DNA of 64,000 bases from Comamonadaceae bacterium OS-1 (GCA_027923965.1 AP026969.1:4216001-4280000); one strand, 5' to 3'. Positions 20,507 to 30,195 are shown, counted from the stretch's first letter. The notes: generated by a model not told the origin, from the letters alone. Made by a program: numbers and translations.

Positions 20507-21505
20507 ATGAGCACCACCGAAGTCGTCCGCGACGCGCAATCTGTAGAGTCGTACAACCCACTTGCCAAGCAAAAGGCCGGTGCCAAGCTGTCGCGCATCC
20601 CCGTCAAGGTGGTCCAGGGCGAAGTGCTGAAAAAGCCCGAATGGATCCGCGTCAAGGCCGGTTCGCCCAGCACCCGCTTCAACGAGATCAAGCAAATCCT
20701 GCGCGAAAACAACCTGCACACCGTGTGCGAGGAAGCCAGCTGCCCCAACATCGGCGAATGCTTTGGCAAGGGCACGGCCACCTTCATGATCATGGGTGAC
20801 AAGTGCACCCGCCGCTGCCCGTTCTGCGACGTAGGCCATGGCCGCCCCGACCCGCTGGACGCAGACGAGCCGCTGAACCTGGCCAAAACCATCGCCAAGC
20901 TCAAGCTGAAATACGTGGTGATCACCAGCGTGGACCGCGACGACCTGCGCGACGGCGGTGCCCAGCATTTTGTGGATTGCATCAAAAACATCCGCGAACT
21001 CTCGCCCACCACACAAATCGAGGTGCTGGTGCCCGATTTCCGGGGCCGTGACGACCGGGCCCTGGAGATTCTGAAGCTGGCCCCGCCCGACGTGATGAAC
21101 CACAATTTAGAGACCGCGCCGCGCCTGTACAAAGAAGCCCGCCCCGGCTCGGATTACCTGTTCAGCCTGAACCTGCTGAAGAAGTTCAAGGCCCTGCACC
21201 CCCACGTGCCCACCAAGAGCGGCATCATGGTCGGCCTGGGCGAGACGGACGAAGAAATCCTGCAAATCATGCAGGACATGCGCGACCACAACATCGACAT
21301 GCTGACCATCGGCCAGTACCTGGCACCCAGCAACAGCCACCTGCCGGTCAAGCGCTACGTGCACCCCGACACCTTCAAGATGTTCGAGACCAAGGCCTAC
21401 GAGATGGGTTTCAGCCACGCCGCCGTGGGTGCCATGGTGCGCAGCAGCTACCACGCCGACCAGCAGGCCGAACACGCCCTAGCCCACGCTGCCCCCACTG
21501 CGTAA
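20507..21505 (+). CDS. lipA: Lipoyl synthase
   Basis: This 332-residue radical-SAM enzyme inserts two sulfurs into octanoyl groups. The auxiliary cluster ligands are C74, C79 and C85 ([12 protein letters not shown]). The radical-SAM cluster is C100, C104 and C107 (CTRRCPFC). The C-terminal RSSYHAD carries the conserved serine ligand. ATG 20507 ([11 protein letters not shown]) is preferred over an upstream TTG. The helicase gene begins on the base after its stop. Its partner lipB is 8.6 kb upstream. Confidence 0.96.
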   Translation: MSTTEVVRDAQSVESYNPLAKQKAGAKLSRIPVKVVQGEVLKKPEWIRVKAGSPSTRFNEIKQILRENNLHTVCEEASCPNIGECFGKGTATFMIMGDKCTRRCPFCDVGHGRPDPLDADEPLNLAKTIAKLKLKYVVITSVDRDDLRDGGAQHFVDCIKNIRELSPTTQIEVLVPDFRGRDDRALEILKLAPPDVMNHNLETAPRLYKEARPGSDYLFSLNLLKKFKALHPHVPTKSGIMVGLGETDEEILQIMQDMRDHNIDMLTIGQYLAPSNSHLPVKRYVHPDTFKMFETKAYEMGFSHAAVGAMVRSSYHADQQAEHALAHAAPTA

Positions 21506-24500
21506 ATGGCGACGGTCGGCGGCCTCTGGTTCAACCCCCGCAATCTCGGCAACTACGTCACGGATGCCGTCCTGGAACGGGGCTTGACCCTGTACCGGGG
21601 CCAGAAGGTGCTGGACATCGAAGTCCGGGCCATCGACAACGGCCGCTGGCAGCTCACCGGCAGCGTGCAGGGCAGCGAACGCACCCCGTACAAACAAAGC
21701 ATCCGCCTGCACATCAACGTGCACGGCATGCTGACGCACTGGGACGCGGAGTGCAGTTGCCCGGTGGGTGTGGACTGCAAGCACGCCGTGGCCCTGTCGC
21801 TCAAGGCCGCCTACCGCACCCAGGCCACGGTCAACGCCACGCCGCCCAAGCCGCCCACCGATGCCGAACTGGCCGCCGCCCGCCTGGCTGCCGAGCAGCG
21901 CACCCGCGATGCCGCTGCCCTCAAGGTACGCCAGTGGCTGGCCCAGTTTGACGCGCTGGACCGGCGCAGCAGCCCCCGGCCCGACAGCGCCCAGGCCGAG
22001 AGCTTTGTCTACACCCTGTGCCCGGGCAGCACGCAGCAAAAAACCCAGCTGCTGCAACTGCAGTTGCAGAAAACCTATTTGAAGAAAAACGGCGAGTGGG
22101 CCAAGCCCAAGAACATCCTCACCCCGCCCTACCCCGGCCACCCGCTGTTCGATGCCGCCAGCCCCGCCGAGCAAGAGCTGCTGCGCATGCTCAAGGGCAT
22201 GGCCAGCAGTTCCAACCATTACGCCTATGCGCTGACCCACTGCGCCGTGGTGGAGGGTGCCGCCGGGTTGCTGGCGCTGCAAATGGCCTCCGACACCGGG
22301 CGCTTGTTCACCGTGGCCGACGGCGGGTTTCTGGGCGCACCGCTGCGCTGGGCCGCCCCCCGGGAACTGGGCTGGAGCTGGCACGAATCCCCCCAGCCGC
22401 TGGCCAGCGAACCCGTGTGGACGCTGCAATCGCGGCTCGCCCATAGTTCCGAGAACGCCCAGGTCTACGCCAACCACCCGCCCCTGTACCTGGATGCCGT
22501 GCAGGGCACCTGCGGACTGGCCCAAACCCAGGGCATTGCGCCCGAACAACTGCCGCTGCTGCTGAACGCGCCGCCCATGCCGCAATCGGCCATCGAGCCG
22601 CTGCAGCTGCCACTGACCCGCCGCCTGGCCGCCGTGGCCATGCCGCCTACCCTTAAGCCCCTGCCCACCGTGCAGGGCGTGGTGCCTACGGGCCACCTGC
22701 ACCTGTCACCCGTGGCCAAAAAAGACGAGGCGGAGCTCGGCCTGCTACGCGCCCAACTGGTGTTCGACTACACCGGGCTACGCGGCAGCTGGGACCCGGT
22801 GGAGCCCAGCGTGATCGTCCAGCAAGGCAGCACCCGCACCCTGCTGATCCGCGACCTGCAGGCCGAACAGGCCATGGACGCGCAGATGCTGGCCCACGGC
22901 CTGCTGGGCACACCCCACACCGGCTACCACCTGCCCGGCCCCCAGAGCCAGCAGACTTGGCTGGACTGGGCCGACACCGACTTTGCCGCCTTCCGCGCCG
23001 ACGGCTTTACCGTCACCCGTGACGACGCACTCACCGACTGGCTGCAGCGCGCCGATGCCCTGGACGTGCAGATGCAGGCCCAGAATGCCAACGATCCGGA
23101 CGCATCGCCCTGGTTCGACCTGTCCCTGGGCATGGAGATCAACGGCGAGCGCCACAACATCCTGCCCTGGCTGCCCAGCCTGCTGAACCAGCTGGCCAGC
23201 GCCCCGGCGGATGGGGCCACCGGCGAACGCGTGCTGCCGCCGTTTGTCTACATGCGCAAGCCCGACGACAGCTTCATCCGCGTGCCCACCGAGCCGCTGC
23301 GCCCCTGGCTGGCCGCGCTGCTAGAGCTGGTGGGCGACCGCCAGCACGACCTGCTGGGCGACAGCCTGCGCCTGAGCCGCATGGAAGCCCTGCGCGCCGG
23401 GGCCGCCCTGGGCGAGGGCGCGGTGTGGACCGGGGCCAGTGCCCTGCAGGAACTGGTGGCCCAGCTCGCAGGCCGCAGCGCCCTGCCCGAGGTGCCGCTG
23501 CCCGAGGGCGTGCACGCCAGCCTGCGCCCCTACCAGCAGCAGGGCCTGAACTGGCTGCAGTTCCTGCGCCGCGCGGGCCTCAACGGCATCCTGGCCGACG
23601 ACATGGGCCTGGGCAAAACCCTGCAAACCCTGGCCCACATCCAGGTGGAAAAAGACGCGGGCCGCCTGACCAACCCGGCGCTCATCATTGCCCCGGTCAG
23701 CCTGATGGGCAACTGGCAACGCGAAGCCCAGCGCTTTTGCCCCGGCCTGCGCATACTCGTTTTGCACGGCCAGGACCGCCACGAAGTGGCCGACACCACG
23801 CACGCGCATGACGTGGTCATCGCGCCCTATTCCCTGCTGCAGCGCGACCGCGAAGGCTGGCTGCAAGCGCCATGGCACATCGTGGTGCTAGACGAAGCCC
23901 AGAACATCAAGAACGCCAGCACCCTGGCCGCGCAGGTGGTGGGCGCGCTGCAAACCCAGCACCGCCTGGCCCTGAGCGGCACGCCCATGGAAAACCACCT
24001 GGGCGAAATCTGGAGCCTGTTCCACTTTTTGATGCCCGGCTTTCTGGGCAGCCAGGCCAAGTTCGGCAGCCTGTTCCGCACACCGATTGAGAAGCGCGGC
24101 GACACCGAGCGCCTGGCCCAGTTGCGCAGCCGCATCACGCCGTTCATGCTGCGCCGCACCAAGGCGCTGGTGGCGCACGAGCTGCCGCCCAAGGTGGAGA
24201 CCGTGATGCGCGTCGAGCTGGAAGGCCCGCAGGCCGACCTGTACGAGGCCATCCGCCTGACCACCGAAAAAGCCGTGCGTGAGGCGCTGGACAGCAAGGG
24301 ACTGGCCAAGTCGCACATCACCATCCTGGACGCGCTGCTCAAGCTGCGCCAGGTGTGCTGCGACCCGGGCCTGCTGAAGCTGGAGTCGGCCAAAAAAGTC
24401 ACCCGCTCGGCCAAGCTCGACCAGCTGATGGAGATCCTGCCCGAGATGCTGGCCGAGGGCCGCAAGGTGCTGCTGTTTTCGCAGTTCACCAGCATGCTGG

Positions 24501-24925
24501 AGCGCATCGAGGCCGAGCTCAAGGCCCGCAGCATCCCCTGGGTCAAACTCACCGGCCAGTCGCAAAAGCGCGATGCCATCATCGACCAATTCACCAGCGG
24601 TGCCGTGCCGCTGTTCCTGATCAGCCTGAAAGCCGGTGGCGTGGGCCTGAACCTGCCGCAGGCCGACACCGTGATCCACTACGACCCGTGGTGGAACCCC
24701 GCCGTGGAAACCCAGGCCACCGACCGCGCCCACCGCATCGGCCAGACGCAAAGCGTGTGGGTAGTGAAGCTGGTGGCCCAGGGCACCATCGAAGAACGTA
24801 TCCTGGCCCTGCAAGAACGCAAGGCCGCCTTGGCCGAGAGCATGTACAGCGGTGCGCAGGGCCGCAAGGAACCGCTGTTCTCGGAAGACGATTTGCAGGA
24901 ACTGTTGAGGCCGCTATCGAAATAA
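21506..24925 (+). CDS. SNF2-family helicase/translocase with SWIM zinc finger
   Basis: This is a 1139-residue protein. An N-terminal SWIM zinc finger (CSCPVGVDCKH, about residues 76-88) leads to a long middle region and then the SF2/SNF2 motor from about 665: motif I DDMGLGKTLQT, motif II DEAQ, motif III LALSGTPMEN, motif V GGVGLNLPQA and motif VI ATDRAHRIGQ. This is the bacterial SWIM-SNF2 architecture, an ATP-driven DNA translocase of unknown target. It starts directly on the base after the lipA stop, so it is probably co-transcribed. Its last three codons and stop lie in an R1 repeat. Confidence 0.9.
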   Translation: MATVGGLWFNPRNLGNYVTDAVLERGLTLYRGQKVLDIEVRAIDNGRWQLTGSVQGSERTPYKQSIRLHINVHGMLTHWDAECSCPVGVDCKHAVALSLKAAYRTQATVNATPPKPPTDAELAAARLAAEQRTRDAAALKVRQWLAQFDALDRRSSPRPDSAQAESFVYTLCPGSTQQKTQLLQLQLQKTYLKKNGEWAKPKNILTPPYPGHPLFDAASPAEQELLRMLKGMASSSNHYAYALTHCAVVEGAAGLLALQMASDTGRLFTVADGGFLGAPLRWAAPRELGWSWHESPQPLASEPVWTLQSRLAHSSENAQVYANHPPLYLDAVQGTCGLAQTQGIAPEQLPLLLNAPPMPQSAIEPLQLPLTRRLAAVAMPPTLKPLPTVQGVVPTGHLHLSPVAKKDEAELGLLRAQLVFDYTGLRGSWDPVEPSVIVQQGSTRTLLIRDLQAEQAMDAQMLAHGLLGTPHTGYHLPGPQSQQTWLDWADTDFAAFRADGFTVTRDDALTDWLQRADALDVQMQAQNANDPDASPWFDLSLGMEINGERHNILPWLPSLLNQLASAPADGATGERVLPPFVYMRKPDDSFIRVPTEPLRPWLAALLELVGDRQHDLLGDSLRLSRMEALRAGAALGEGAVWTGASALQELVAQLAGRSALPEVPLPEGVHASLRPYQQQGLNWLQFLRRAGLNGILADDMGLGKTLQTLAHIQVEKDAGRLTNPALIIAPVSLMGNWQREAQRFCPGLRILVLHGQDRHEVADTTHAHDVVIAPYSLLQRDREGWLQAPWHIVVLDEAQNIKNASTLAAQVVGALQTQHRLALSGTPMENHLGEIWSLFHFLMPGFLGSQAKFGSLFRTPIEKRGDTERLAQLRSRITPFMLRRTKALVAHELPPKVETVMRVELEGPQADLYEAIRLTTEKAVREALDSKGLAKSHITILDALLKLRQVCCDPGLLKLESAKKVTRSAKLDQLMEILPEMLAEGRKVLLFSQFTSMLERIEAELKARSIPWVKLTGQSQKRDAIIDQFTSGAVPLFLISLKAGGVGLNLPQADTVIHYDPWWNPAVETQATDRAHRIGQTQSVWVVKLVAQGTIEERILALQERKAALAESMYSGAQGRKEPLFSEDDLQELLRPLSK

Positions 24926-24970
24926 GAGCTTGTCACGCTCATCGAATAAGCGTGAGGGCCGTATTTTTCA
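24913..24970 (+). repeat. R1 repeat supplying the helicase stop codon, copy 5
   Basis: GCTATCGAAATAAGAGC, then TTGTCACGCTCATCGAATAA, GCGTGAGGGCC and GTATTTTT. The TAA at 24923-24925 in the loop of the first stem ends the SNF2 gene, so the protein's final LSK is encoded by repeat sequence. Confidence 0.75.
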
Positions 24971-25035
24971 TCCAAAATGCAGGGCGAGTATCCTCGTAGC
25001 CTTGACCCGCCCCCCATCCACAGGAGCCGCAACCC

Positions 25036-25653
25036 ATGCCCGCCCAAAAACCCTTCTCCATGATCCGCGAGTTCCACCTGGCCGACTGGTTCACGCTGGC
25101 CAACGCGGTGTGCGGCGTGGGGGCGCTGTTTTCCACCATGACCTTTTTGGAAGTGGGCGACGTGCGGCACATCTACTTTGCCTGCTGGCTGGTGCTGGCG
25201 GCGTTTGTGTTCGATGTGTTCGACGGCAAGATTGCGCGCTGGCGGCAAAAAACCTCCATCCTCGGGCGTGAGCTGGATTCGCTGGCGGACGTGATCTCGT
25301 TCGGCGTGGCCCCGGCCATCATGGCTTACGGCTGCGGCATGCAGGGGCTGTATGACCGCATCGTGCTGGCGTTTTTTGTGGCCTGCGGGGTCTCGCGGCT
25401 GGCGCGCTACAACGTTACCGCCGAGACGCTGTCGCAGGGCTCGGACAAGGTGAAGTACTTTGAGGGCACGCCCATCCCCACTTCCATCGTGCTGGTGTTC
25501 ATGCTGGGCATGGCCGCCTGGACCGGCCATGTGCGGCAGGACCTGTGGGGCGGTGCTGTGATGTTGGGCGGGTTCACGCTGCACCCACTGGTACTTTTGT
25601 TCGCGCTTTCAGGCTCGCTGATGATCAGCCGCATCCGCATTCCGAAGCCGTAA
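25036..25653 (+). CDS. pssA: CDP-diacylglycerol-serine O-phosphatidyltransferase
   Basis: This is a 205-residue multi-helix membrane protein with the CDP-alcohol phosphotransferase signature (DVFDGKIARW, then GRELDSLAD eleven residues on), which binds the metal and CDP-diacylglycerol. The length and the N-terminal HLADWFTLANAVCGVGA match the type II PssA family that starts phosphatidylethanolamine synthesis. A related CDP-alcohol transferase cannot be excluded from sequence alone. Confidence 0.88.
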   Translation: MPAQKPFSMIREFHLADWFTLANAVCGVGALFSTMTFLEVGDVRHIYFACWLVLAAFVFDVFDGKIARWRQKTSILGRELDSLADVISFGVAPAIMAYGCGMQGLYDRIVLAFFVACGVSRLARYNVTAETLSQGSDKVKYFEGTPIPTSIVLVFMLGMAAWTGHVRQDLWGGAVMLGGFTLHPLVLLFALSGSLMISRIRIPKP

Positions 25654-25784
25654 AGCGATTTACGGATGGGCTGCTGCAGCCCATCTCAACGCGTTTATCC
25701 GAATCCATTCTTCGGAAATATCTGCTTTTCCAGAAGTGTCGTGCAGCGTACCTTCGGGGTTCCAGCAACCCCAGGAGATATGGC

Positions 25785-26126
25785 ATGCAAGTACTGTTTC
25801 AATCCCGAGACCCCCAAGGCGCGGAATTCCGCGAACGGGTCGAGCGCCGGGTGCGCTTTGTCACACGGCGGCTACAAGGCCTGGTGCCGCGCGTCAAGGT
25901 GCAGTTGTCGGATGTCAACGGCCCCCGCGGTGGTGTCGACAAGCGCTGCCAGTTGGCACTGCAAACCGAAACAGCCGGTACGGTAGTGGTGACTTCTACC
26001 GCCCGCAACTGGCACCTGGCGGTTGACCAGGCCCTGGCCCGCGCCGGACGGGTCTTGCGCCAACTGGTGCAACGCCAGCGCACACAGGCCCGGCCCCACG
26101 CACGCACCACCCCCGCAGAAATCTAG
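25785..26126 (+). CDS. HPF/RaiA-family ribosome-associated protein, short form
   Basis: This is a 113-residue protein beginning MQVLFQSRDPQGAEFRERVE with the beta-alpha-beta pattern of the HPF/RaiA family (VPRVKVQLSDVNGPRGGVDK). The family binds the ribosome decoding centre in stress or stationary phase. This copy has no C-terminal dimerisation domain and ends in an Arg/Gln-rich tail. An AGGAGA ribosome site at 25773-25778 fixes ATG 25785. It is probably a divergent paralogue, so ribosome binding is inferred. Confidence 0.75.
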   Translation: MQVLFQSRDPQGAEFRERVERRVRFVTRRLQGLVPRVKVQLSDVNGPRGGVDKRCQLALQTETAGTVVVTSTARNWHLAVDQALARAGRVLRQLVQRQRTQARPHARTTPAEI

Positions 26127-26135
26127 GGAAACGCC

Positions 26136-26360
26136 ATGCAACAACCCACCCACCGCCCTGGCACCGCCATCGCCTTGCGCGCCCAGGCGCTGCCTCCGCC
26201 ATCCCCACACCGCAGCCTCTATGCCTGGCTGGGTGCGGCCTTGTTACTGGCGGCCATTGCCGGCATCGGCTTTAAGGTTCCGGTCATGGGCATGCTGCTG
26301 GCCGCGGCCTGTAGTTTCGCGCTGTTGCGAACCGCATCCAAGGCCCAAAAACAGACTTAA
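26136..26360 (+). CDS. Small membrane protein of unknown function
   Basis: This 74-residue protein has a Pro-rich N terminus followed by two hydrophobic stretches (YAWLGAALLLAAIAGIGF and VMGMLLAAACSFALL) that could form a hairpin. It starts nine bases after the HPF-like gene, with AGGGAA just upstream. I recognise no family. The spacing suggests co-expression with the HPF-like protein. Confidence 0.5.
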   Translation: MQQPTHRPGTAIALRAQALPPPSPHRSLYAWLGAALLLAAIAGIGFKVPVMGMLLAAACSFALLRTASKAQKQT

Positions 26361-26402
26361 ACCAGGCCCGCCGCCCGCCCAAGCCCGCAAAGCGGCGGCA
26401 CA

Positions 26403-26458
26403 TTTGCTATTTAAATAGTAGCTACTAGCGCTTACAGAATAAGCACTAGAGCCAGATT
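26403..26458 (+). repeat. R1 repeat, copy 6
   Basis: TTTGCTATTTAAATAGTAGC, then TACTAGCGCTTACAGAATAA and GCACTAGAGCC. A near-complete copy in the gap before the PEP-CTERM gene. Confidence 0.8.
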
Positions 26459-26564
26459 CTCTCTACATCCTGCTACCGCCATGCCCGCCTGGCAGGTCAG
26501 CACGGCACACCTAGCCAAAACGCACTCCATTCCAAACGCGTGATGAATTTCACGTTTGTGGACA

Positions 26565-26580
26565 GTATTGAATCCAATAC
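26565..26580. promoter_or_regulatory. Inverted repeat upstream of the PEP-CTERM gene
   Basis: GTATTG-AATC-CAATAC is a perfect 6+4+6 inverted repeat about 85 bases before the start. A second, imperfect one (AACGCGTGA and TTTCACGTT) lies just upstream of it at about 26536-26556. The rest of the 302-base gap (26361-26662) is AT-rich, with the R1 copy and no gene that I can support. These repeats could be operators. Confidence 0.4.
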
Positions 26581-26662
26581 TTACACACATCAATATTGCT
26601 CACTTTTTTTACACACAAATTGTTCTGTAGACATGTTGTAATATTATTTTTAAAGGAAATTT

Positions 26663-27391
26663 ATGCATACAAAGTTAAATGCCATCGTGTTTGCAGTGCT
26701 TTCGGGGCTCGGCGGTGTGGCTTCTGCCAACCTGGTCCAGAACGCCGGTTTCGAGCAGACCACGTTCACCGGCTCAAAACAGTTGATCGGCGCGAACCAG
26801 GTAACCAACTGGACCAGCAATGGCTACAACTTCTTGTTTACGCCCGGTACGGCCACCACCACCGGCTCGGAGTCCGCCCGCGGCGGGTTCGTCAAGCTTT
26901 GGGGACCTGCCACGGGTTCGGCCAACGGTTTTCGCGACAGCCCGTCCGGTGGCAACTGGATTGCCGCCGATGGTGCCTTTGAGGTTTCGCCGCTCCAGCA
27001 GACCATCAACAACCTGGTGATCGGCCAGACATACAAATTGAGCTTCGACTGGGCCGCAGCACAGCAAAGTACCTATGTCGGTCCCACCACCGAGGGCTGG
27101 ATTGTCAGTCTGGGCAATGAAACTTATGCCACCACCATGCTGAACAATCCAACCCAGGGTTTCCAGGACTGGCGCCAGCAAATATTCAACTTCACCGCCA
27201 CCAGCACATCCGAGATTCTGTCGTTTCTGGCCACCGGTACACCCACCGGCAACCCGCCTTTCTCGCTGCTGGACAATGTGCAGTTGAACGCCGTGCCCGA
27301 ACCCGACAGCCTGGCATTGATGTTTGCCGGGCTGGGCTTGCTGGCGGTCACTTCGCGTCGCCGTCGTCCCACGACACCATTGGCAGCCTAA
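26663..27391 (+). CDS. PEP-CTERM sorted exported protein
   Basis: This is a 242-residue protein. A signal peptide (LNAIVFAVLSGLGGVASA) is cleaved about residue 22, and a beta-rich extracellular domain begins NLVQNAGFEQT, as in DUF642 or carbohydrate-binding-like modules. A C-terminal PEP-CTERM signal follows: VPEP, hydrophobic LALMFAGLGLLAV, then TSRRRR. PEP-CTERM proteins are processed by the exosortase EpsH/XrtA and are tied to exopolysaccharide. No exosortase is in this window. AAAGGAAA precedes the ATG. Confidence 0.9.
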   Translation: MHTKLNAIVFAVLSGLGGVASANLVQNAGFEQTTFTGSKQLIGANQVTNWTSNGYNFLFTPGTATTTGSESARGGFVKLWGPATGSANGFRDSPSGGNWIAADGAFEVSPLQQTINNLVIGQTYKLSFDWAAAQQSTYVGPTTEGWIVSLGNETYATTMLNNPTQGFQDWRQQIFNFTATSTSEILSFLATGTPTGNPPFSLLDNVQLNAVPEPDSLALMFAGLGLLAVTSRRRRPTTPLAA

Positions 27392-27492
27392 CCGCATCCA
27401 CTCCCACATTGCCGGGCGGGGAAACCTGTCCGGCATTGCTTTGACCCCTTCCGAGGAATCGGCATGCTTTTTCTGACAGACCCGCAAACTCC

Positions 27493-28359
27493 ATGATGTC
27501 CTTCTGCTGGGATGTGTTCAGGCTGTGCCTGTGGCTGGTGCTGCTCACCGCTATTTTTGTGCCCCTCGAACGCCTGTTCGCACTGCATCCGGCCAAAATG
27601 TTGCGCCGCGATATCTGGACCGATGTGGGCTACTACTTCATCAACAGCCTGCTGCCCGCTGTACTGCTGTCGATACCGCTGGCCGCGCTGGCCACCGTGG
27701 CACACCATGTGGTGCCTGCCGAGTGGCATACCGCCGTGCAAAGCTGGCCATTGTGGGCCCGTGTAGTGGCCGGTCTGGTCGTGGCCGACATCGGCTCGTA
27801 CTGGGGCCACCGGCTCAGCCACACCGTTCCCTGGCTGTGGCGCTTCCATGCCGTCCACCACAGTGCCACGCACATGGATTTTCTGGTCAACACCCGCGCC
27901 CACCCCGTGGACCTGGTGGTGGTGCGCCTGTTTGGCCTGGTACCGCTGACCTTGTTGGGGCTGGGCTCGGCCGGTCCACAAGGGGCCCTGTTGCCCATGG
28001 TGATCACCCTGGTGGGCACGCTGGCCGGATTCTTTGTGCATGCCAATGTGCACTGGCGCTTCGGGCCGCTGGAATGGCTGGTGTCTACCCCGGCATTCCA
28101 CCATTGGCACCACAGCAAGATCGACCACATCAACCGCAATTACGCCGCCACCCTGCCCTGGATTGATCGGCTGTTTGGCACCTACTATTTGCCCGTATCG
28201 CAGTGGCCCGCGCAGTACGGGATTGCGCAAACCCTGCCGGAAACGCTGGGTGGGCAGCTTGCAGCCCCATTTGTGCAAACCGTGGCCCGGTGGTTCACGC
28301 GGGCCCAATCATCCCATTCCGTCCACCCAAACACCGGTCTTGACAACCCGGTTCAATGA
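27493..28359 (+). CDS. Sterol desaturase/fatty-acid hydroxylase family membrane protein
   Basis: This is a 288-residue integral membrane di-iron protein. The His-box pattern of the family is complete: GHRLSH, then HAVHHS in the middle and FHHWHH near residue 200, with membrane helices between and before. The family uses O2 to hydroxylate or desaturate lipids, but the substrate here is not determinable. It overlaps the 3' end of ptsI by seven bases (convergent). Confidence 0.88.
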   Translation: MMSFCWDVFRLCLWLVLLTAIFVPLERLFALHPAKMLRRDIWTDVGYYFINSLLPAVLLSIPLAALATVAHHVVPAEWHTAVQSWPLWARVVAGLVVADIGSYWGHRLSHTVPWLWRFHAVHHSATHMDFLVNTRAHPVDLVVVRLFGLVPLTLLGLGSAGPQGALLPMVITLVGTLAGFFVHANVHWRFGPLEWLVSTPAFHHWHHSKIDHINRNYAATLPWIDRLFGTYYLPVSQWPAQYGIAQTLPETLGGQLAAPFVQTVARWFTRAQSSHSVHPNTGLDNPVQ

Positions 28360-30191
28360 GCGGGCAGCGGCCCCAGCCCGGAATCCACCCGACAGGGTTC
28401 GCCGTCGGGGCGGGCGGTCAGGGGCTCGGCCATGGCCTGGACCGGATCTTCGGCGTCCAGTACGCGCTGTGCCCAGGGGCCCAGGCGGGCGGTGTCAGCG
28501 CGCAACACCTCCTGCTTGACCGCCAGTATCTGCGCCGGGTGCATGGAGAAGCTGCGCAGCCCCAGGCCCAGCAGCAGCCGGGTCATGGCCACGTCACCGG
28601 CCATTTCGCCGCACACGCTGACCCCTTTGCCCTGGGCCTGGCAGGCACGGATGGTGTCGGCCAGCAGACGCAGCACGGCGGGGTGCAGCGGGTCGTACAG
28701 GTGGGCCACCGATTCATCGGCCCGGTCGATGGCCAGGGTGTACTGGATCAGGTCGTTGGTGCCGACCGACAAGAAGTCGAAGTATTTGAGGAACAGCGGC
28801 AGCGTCAGGGCCGCGGCCGGAATTTCGATCATGGCCCCCAGCCGGAGCGGTCCGTAGACCACGCCGCGGTTGTCCAGCTCGGCGCGGGCAAAGTCCAGCA
28901 GGGCCAGGGTCTGGCGGATTTCGCTGCCGTGGGCCAGCATGGGGACCAGAAGATTCACCTGGCCGTGCACCGCCGCCCGCAGAATGGCGCGCAACTGGGT
29001 CAGGAACATGGCCGGGTCGGCCAGGCTCCAGCGGATGGCGCGCAGGCCCAGGGCCGGGTTCAGGTGGGTGTCTTCCTTGTGGCCTTTGTCCAGCGGCTTG
29101 TCGGCCCCGATGTCCACAGTGCGGATGGTCACCGGCATGCCCTGCATGCCTTCGACGGCCCGGCGGTAGGCCTGGTACTGCTCTTCTTCGTCCGGCAGGC
29201 TGCCTTTGCGGCCCATGAACAGGAATTCGCTGCGAAACAGCCCCACGCCCACGGCCCCGGCGATCACCGCACCCACTGCGTCTTCGGGCATTTCGATGTT
29301 GGCCAGCAGCTCGACCTTGTGGCCGTCCAGGGTGATGGCCGGGGTGTGGCGCAGGCGCGTCAGGCGCTCGCGCTCCAGCTCGCCCTGGCGCTGCTTGAAG
29401 CCGTATTCGGCCAGGATGATGGGCGAGGGATCGACCACCACCACCCCGGCATCGCCGTCGATGATGACCCAGTCGTCCTGGCGCACCAACTGGCTGGCGC
29501 TGCGCGCACCCACCACGGCCGGGATGTCCAGGCTGCGCGCGACGATGGCCGTGTGCGAGGTTTTGCCGCCCACGTCGGTTACAAACCCGGCAAAAACGCT
29601 TTGCTTGAAGTGCAGCATGTCGGCGGGCGACAGGTCGTGGGCGATCAGCACCAGCGGCACGGTCAGGCTCTCGTCGGGTGACATCTGGTGCGCGCCGCCC
29701 TTGCGCCGTTCTGCGGCCGATTTGGGCGGCGGCACGGCGATGGGCGAGCCCACGCCCTTCATGTAGCGCAGGATGCGCTCGACCACCTGCTCCAGGTCGG
29801 CTTTGCGCTCACGCAGGTATTCGTCCTCCATCTCGTCGAACTGGCGGGCGATGATCTCCAGCTGGGTGGTCAGTGCCCATTCGGCGTTGTAGAGGCGGTC
29901 GGTGATCCAGTGCTTGACCCCGGTGGTCAGCGTCTCGTCTTCCAGCAGCATCAGGTGCACGTCAAGCAGGGCGGTCAGCTCGGGCGGTGCGTCCTTGGGC
30001 ATCGCGTGCTGCAGGCGCTGCAGCTCATCCACCACCGCATTGCGGCCCACGCGCACGCGGTCGATCTCGGCCGGGATTTGCGCGGGCTTGATAAAGTAAT
30101 GCGCCACCTCCACGCGGCTGGAGCCGACCAGTACCGCACGCCCGATGGCGATGCCGCGGGCGACCGGTAAGCCGTGGATGGAGAAGGTCAT
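28353..30191 (-). CDS. ptsI: PTS enzyme I (phosphoenolpyruvate-protein phosphotransferase)
   Basis: This 612-residue protein takes phosphate from PEP and passes it to HPr. The phosphorylated histidine is about residue 213 in GGKTSHTAIVARS. The C-terminal PEP-binding barrel shows LFRSEFLFMG and GTNDLIQYTLAIDRADE. ATG 30191 follows HPr by four bases, and the upstream extension to 30224 would overlap ptsH. The length is slightly above the usual 575 residues, with an extra Lys/Arg-rich stretch around ERRKGGAHQ. Confidence 0.95.
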   Translation of the reverse strand: MTFSIHGLPVARGIAIGRAVLVGSSRVEVAHYFIKPAQIPAEIDRVRVGRNAVVDELQRLQHAMPKDAPPELTALLDVHLMLLEDETLTTGVKHWITDRLYNAEWALTTQLEIIARQFDEMEDEYLRERKADLEQVVERILRYMKGVGSPIAVPPPKSAAERRKGGAHQMSPDESLTVPLVLIAHDLSPADMLHFKQSVFAGFVTDVGGKTSHTAIVARSLDIPAVVGARSASQLVRQDDWVIIDGDAGVVVVDPSPIILAEYGFKQRQGELERERLTRLRHTPAITLDGHKVELLANIEMPEDAVGAVIAGAVGVGLFRSEFLFMGRKGSLPDEEEQYQAYRRAVEGMQGMPVTIRTVDIGADKPLDKGHKEDTHLNPALGLRAIRWSLADPAMFLTQLRAILRAAVHGQVNLLVPMLAHGSEIRQTLALLDFARAELDNRGVVYGPLRLGAMIEIPAAALTLPLFLKYFDFLSVGTNDLIQYTLAIDRADESVAHLYDPLHPAVLRLLADTIRACQAQGKGVSVCGEMAGDVAMTRLLLGLGLRSFSMHPAQILAVKQEVLRADTARLGPWAQRVLDAEDPVQAMAEPLTARPDGEPCRVDSGLGPLPAH

Positions 30192-30195
30192 GGGG

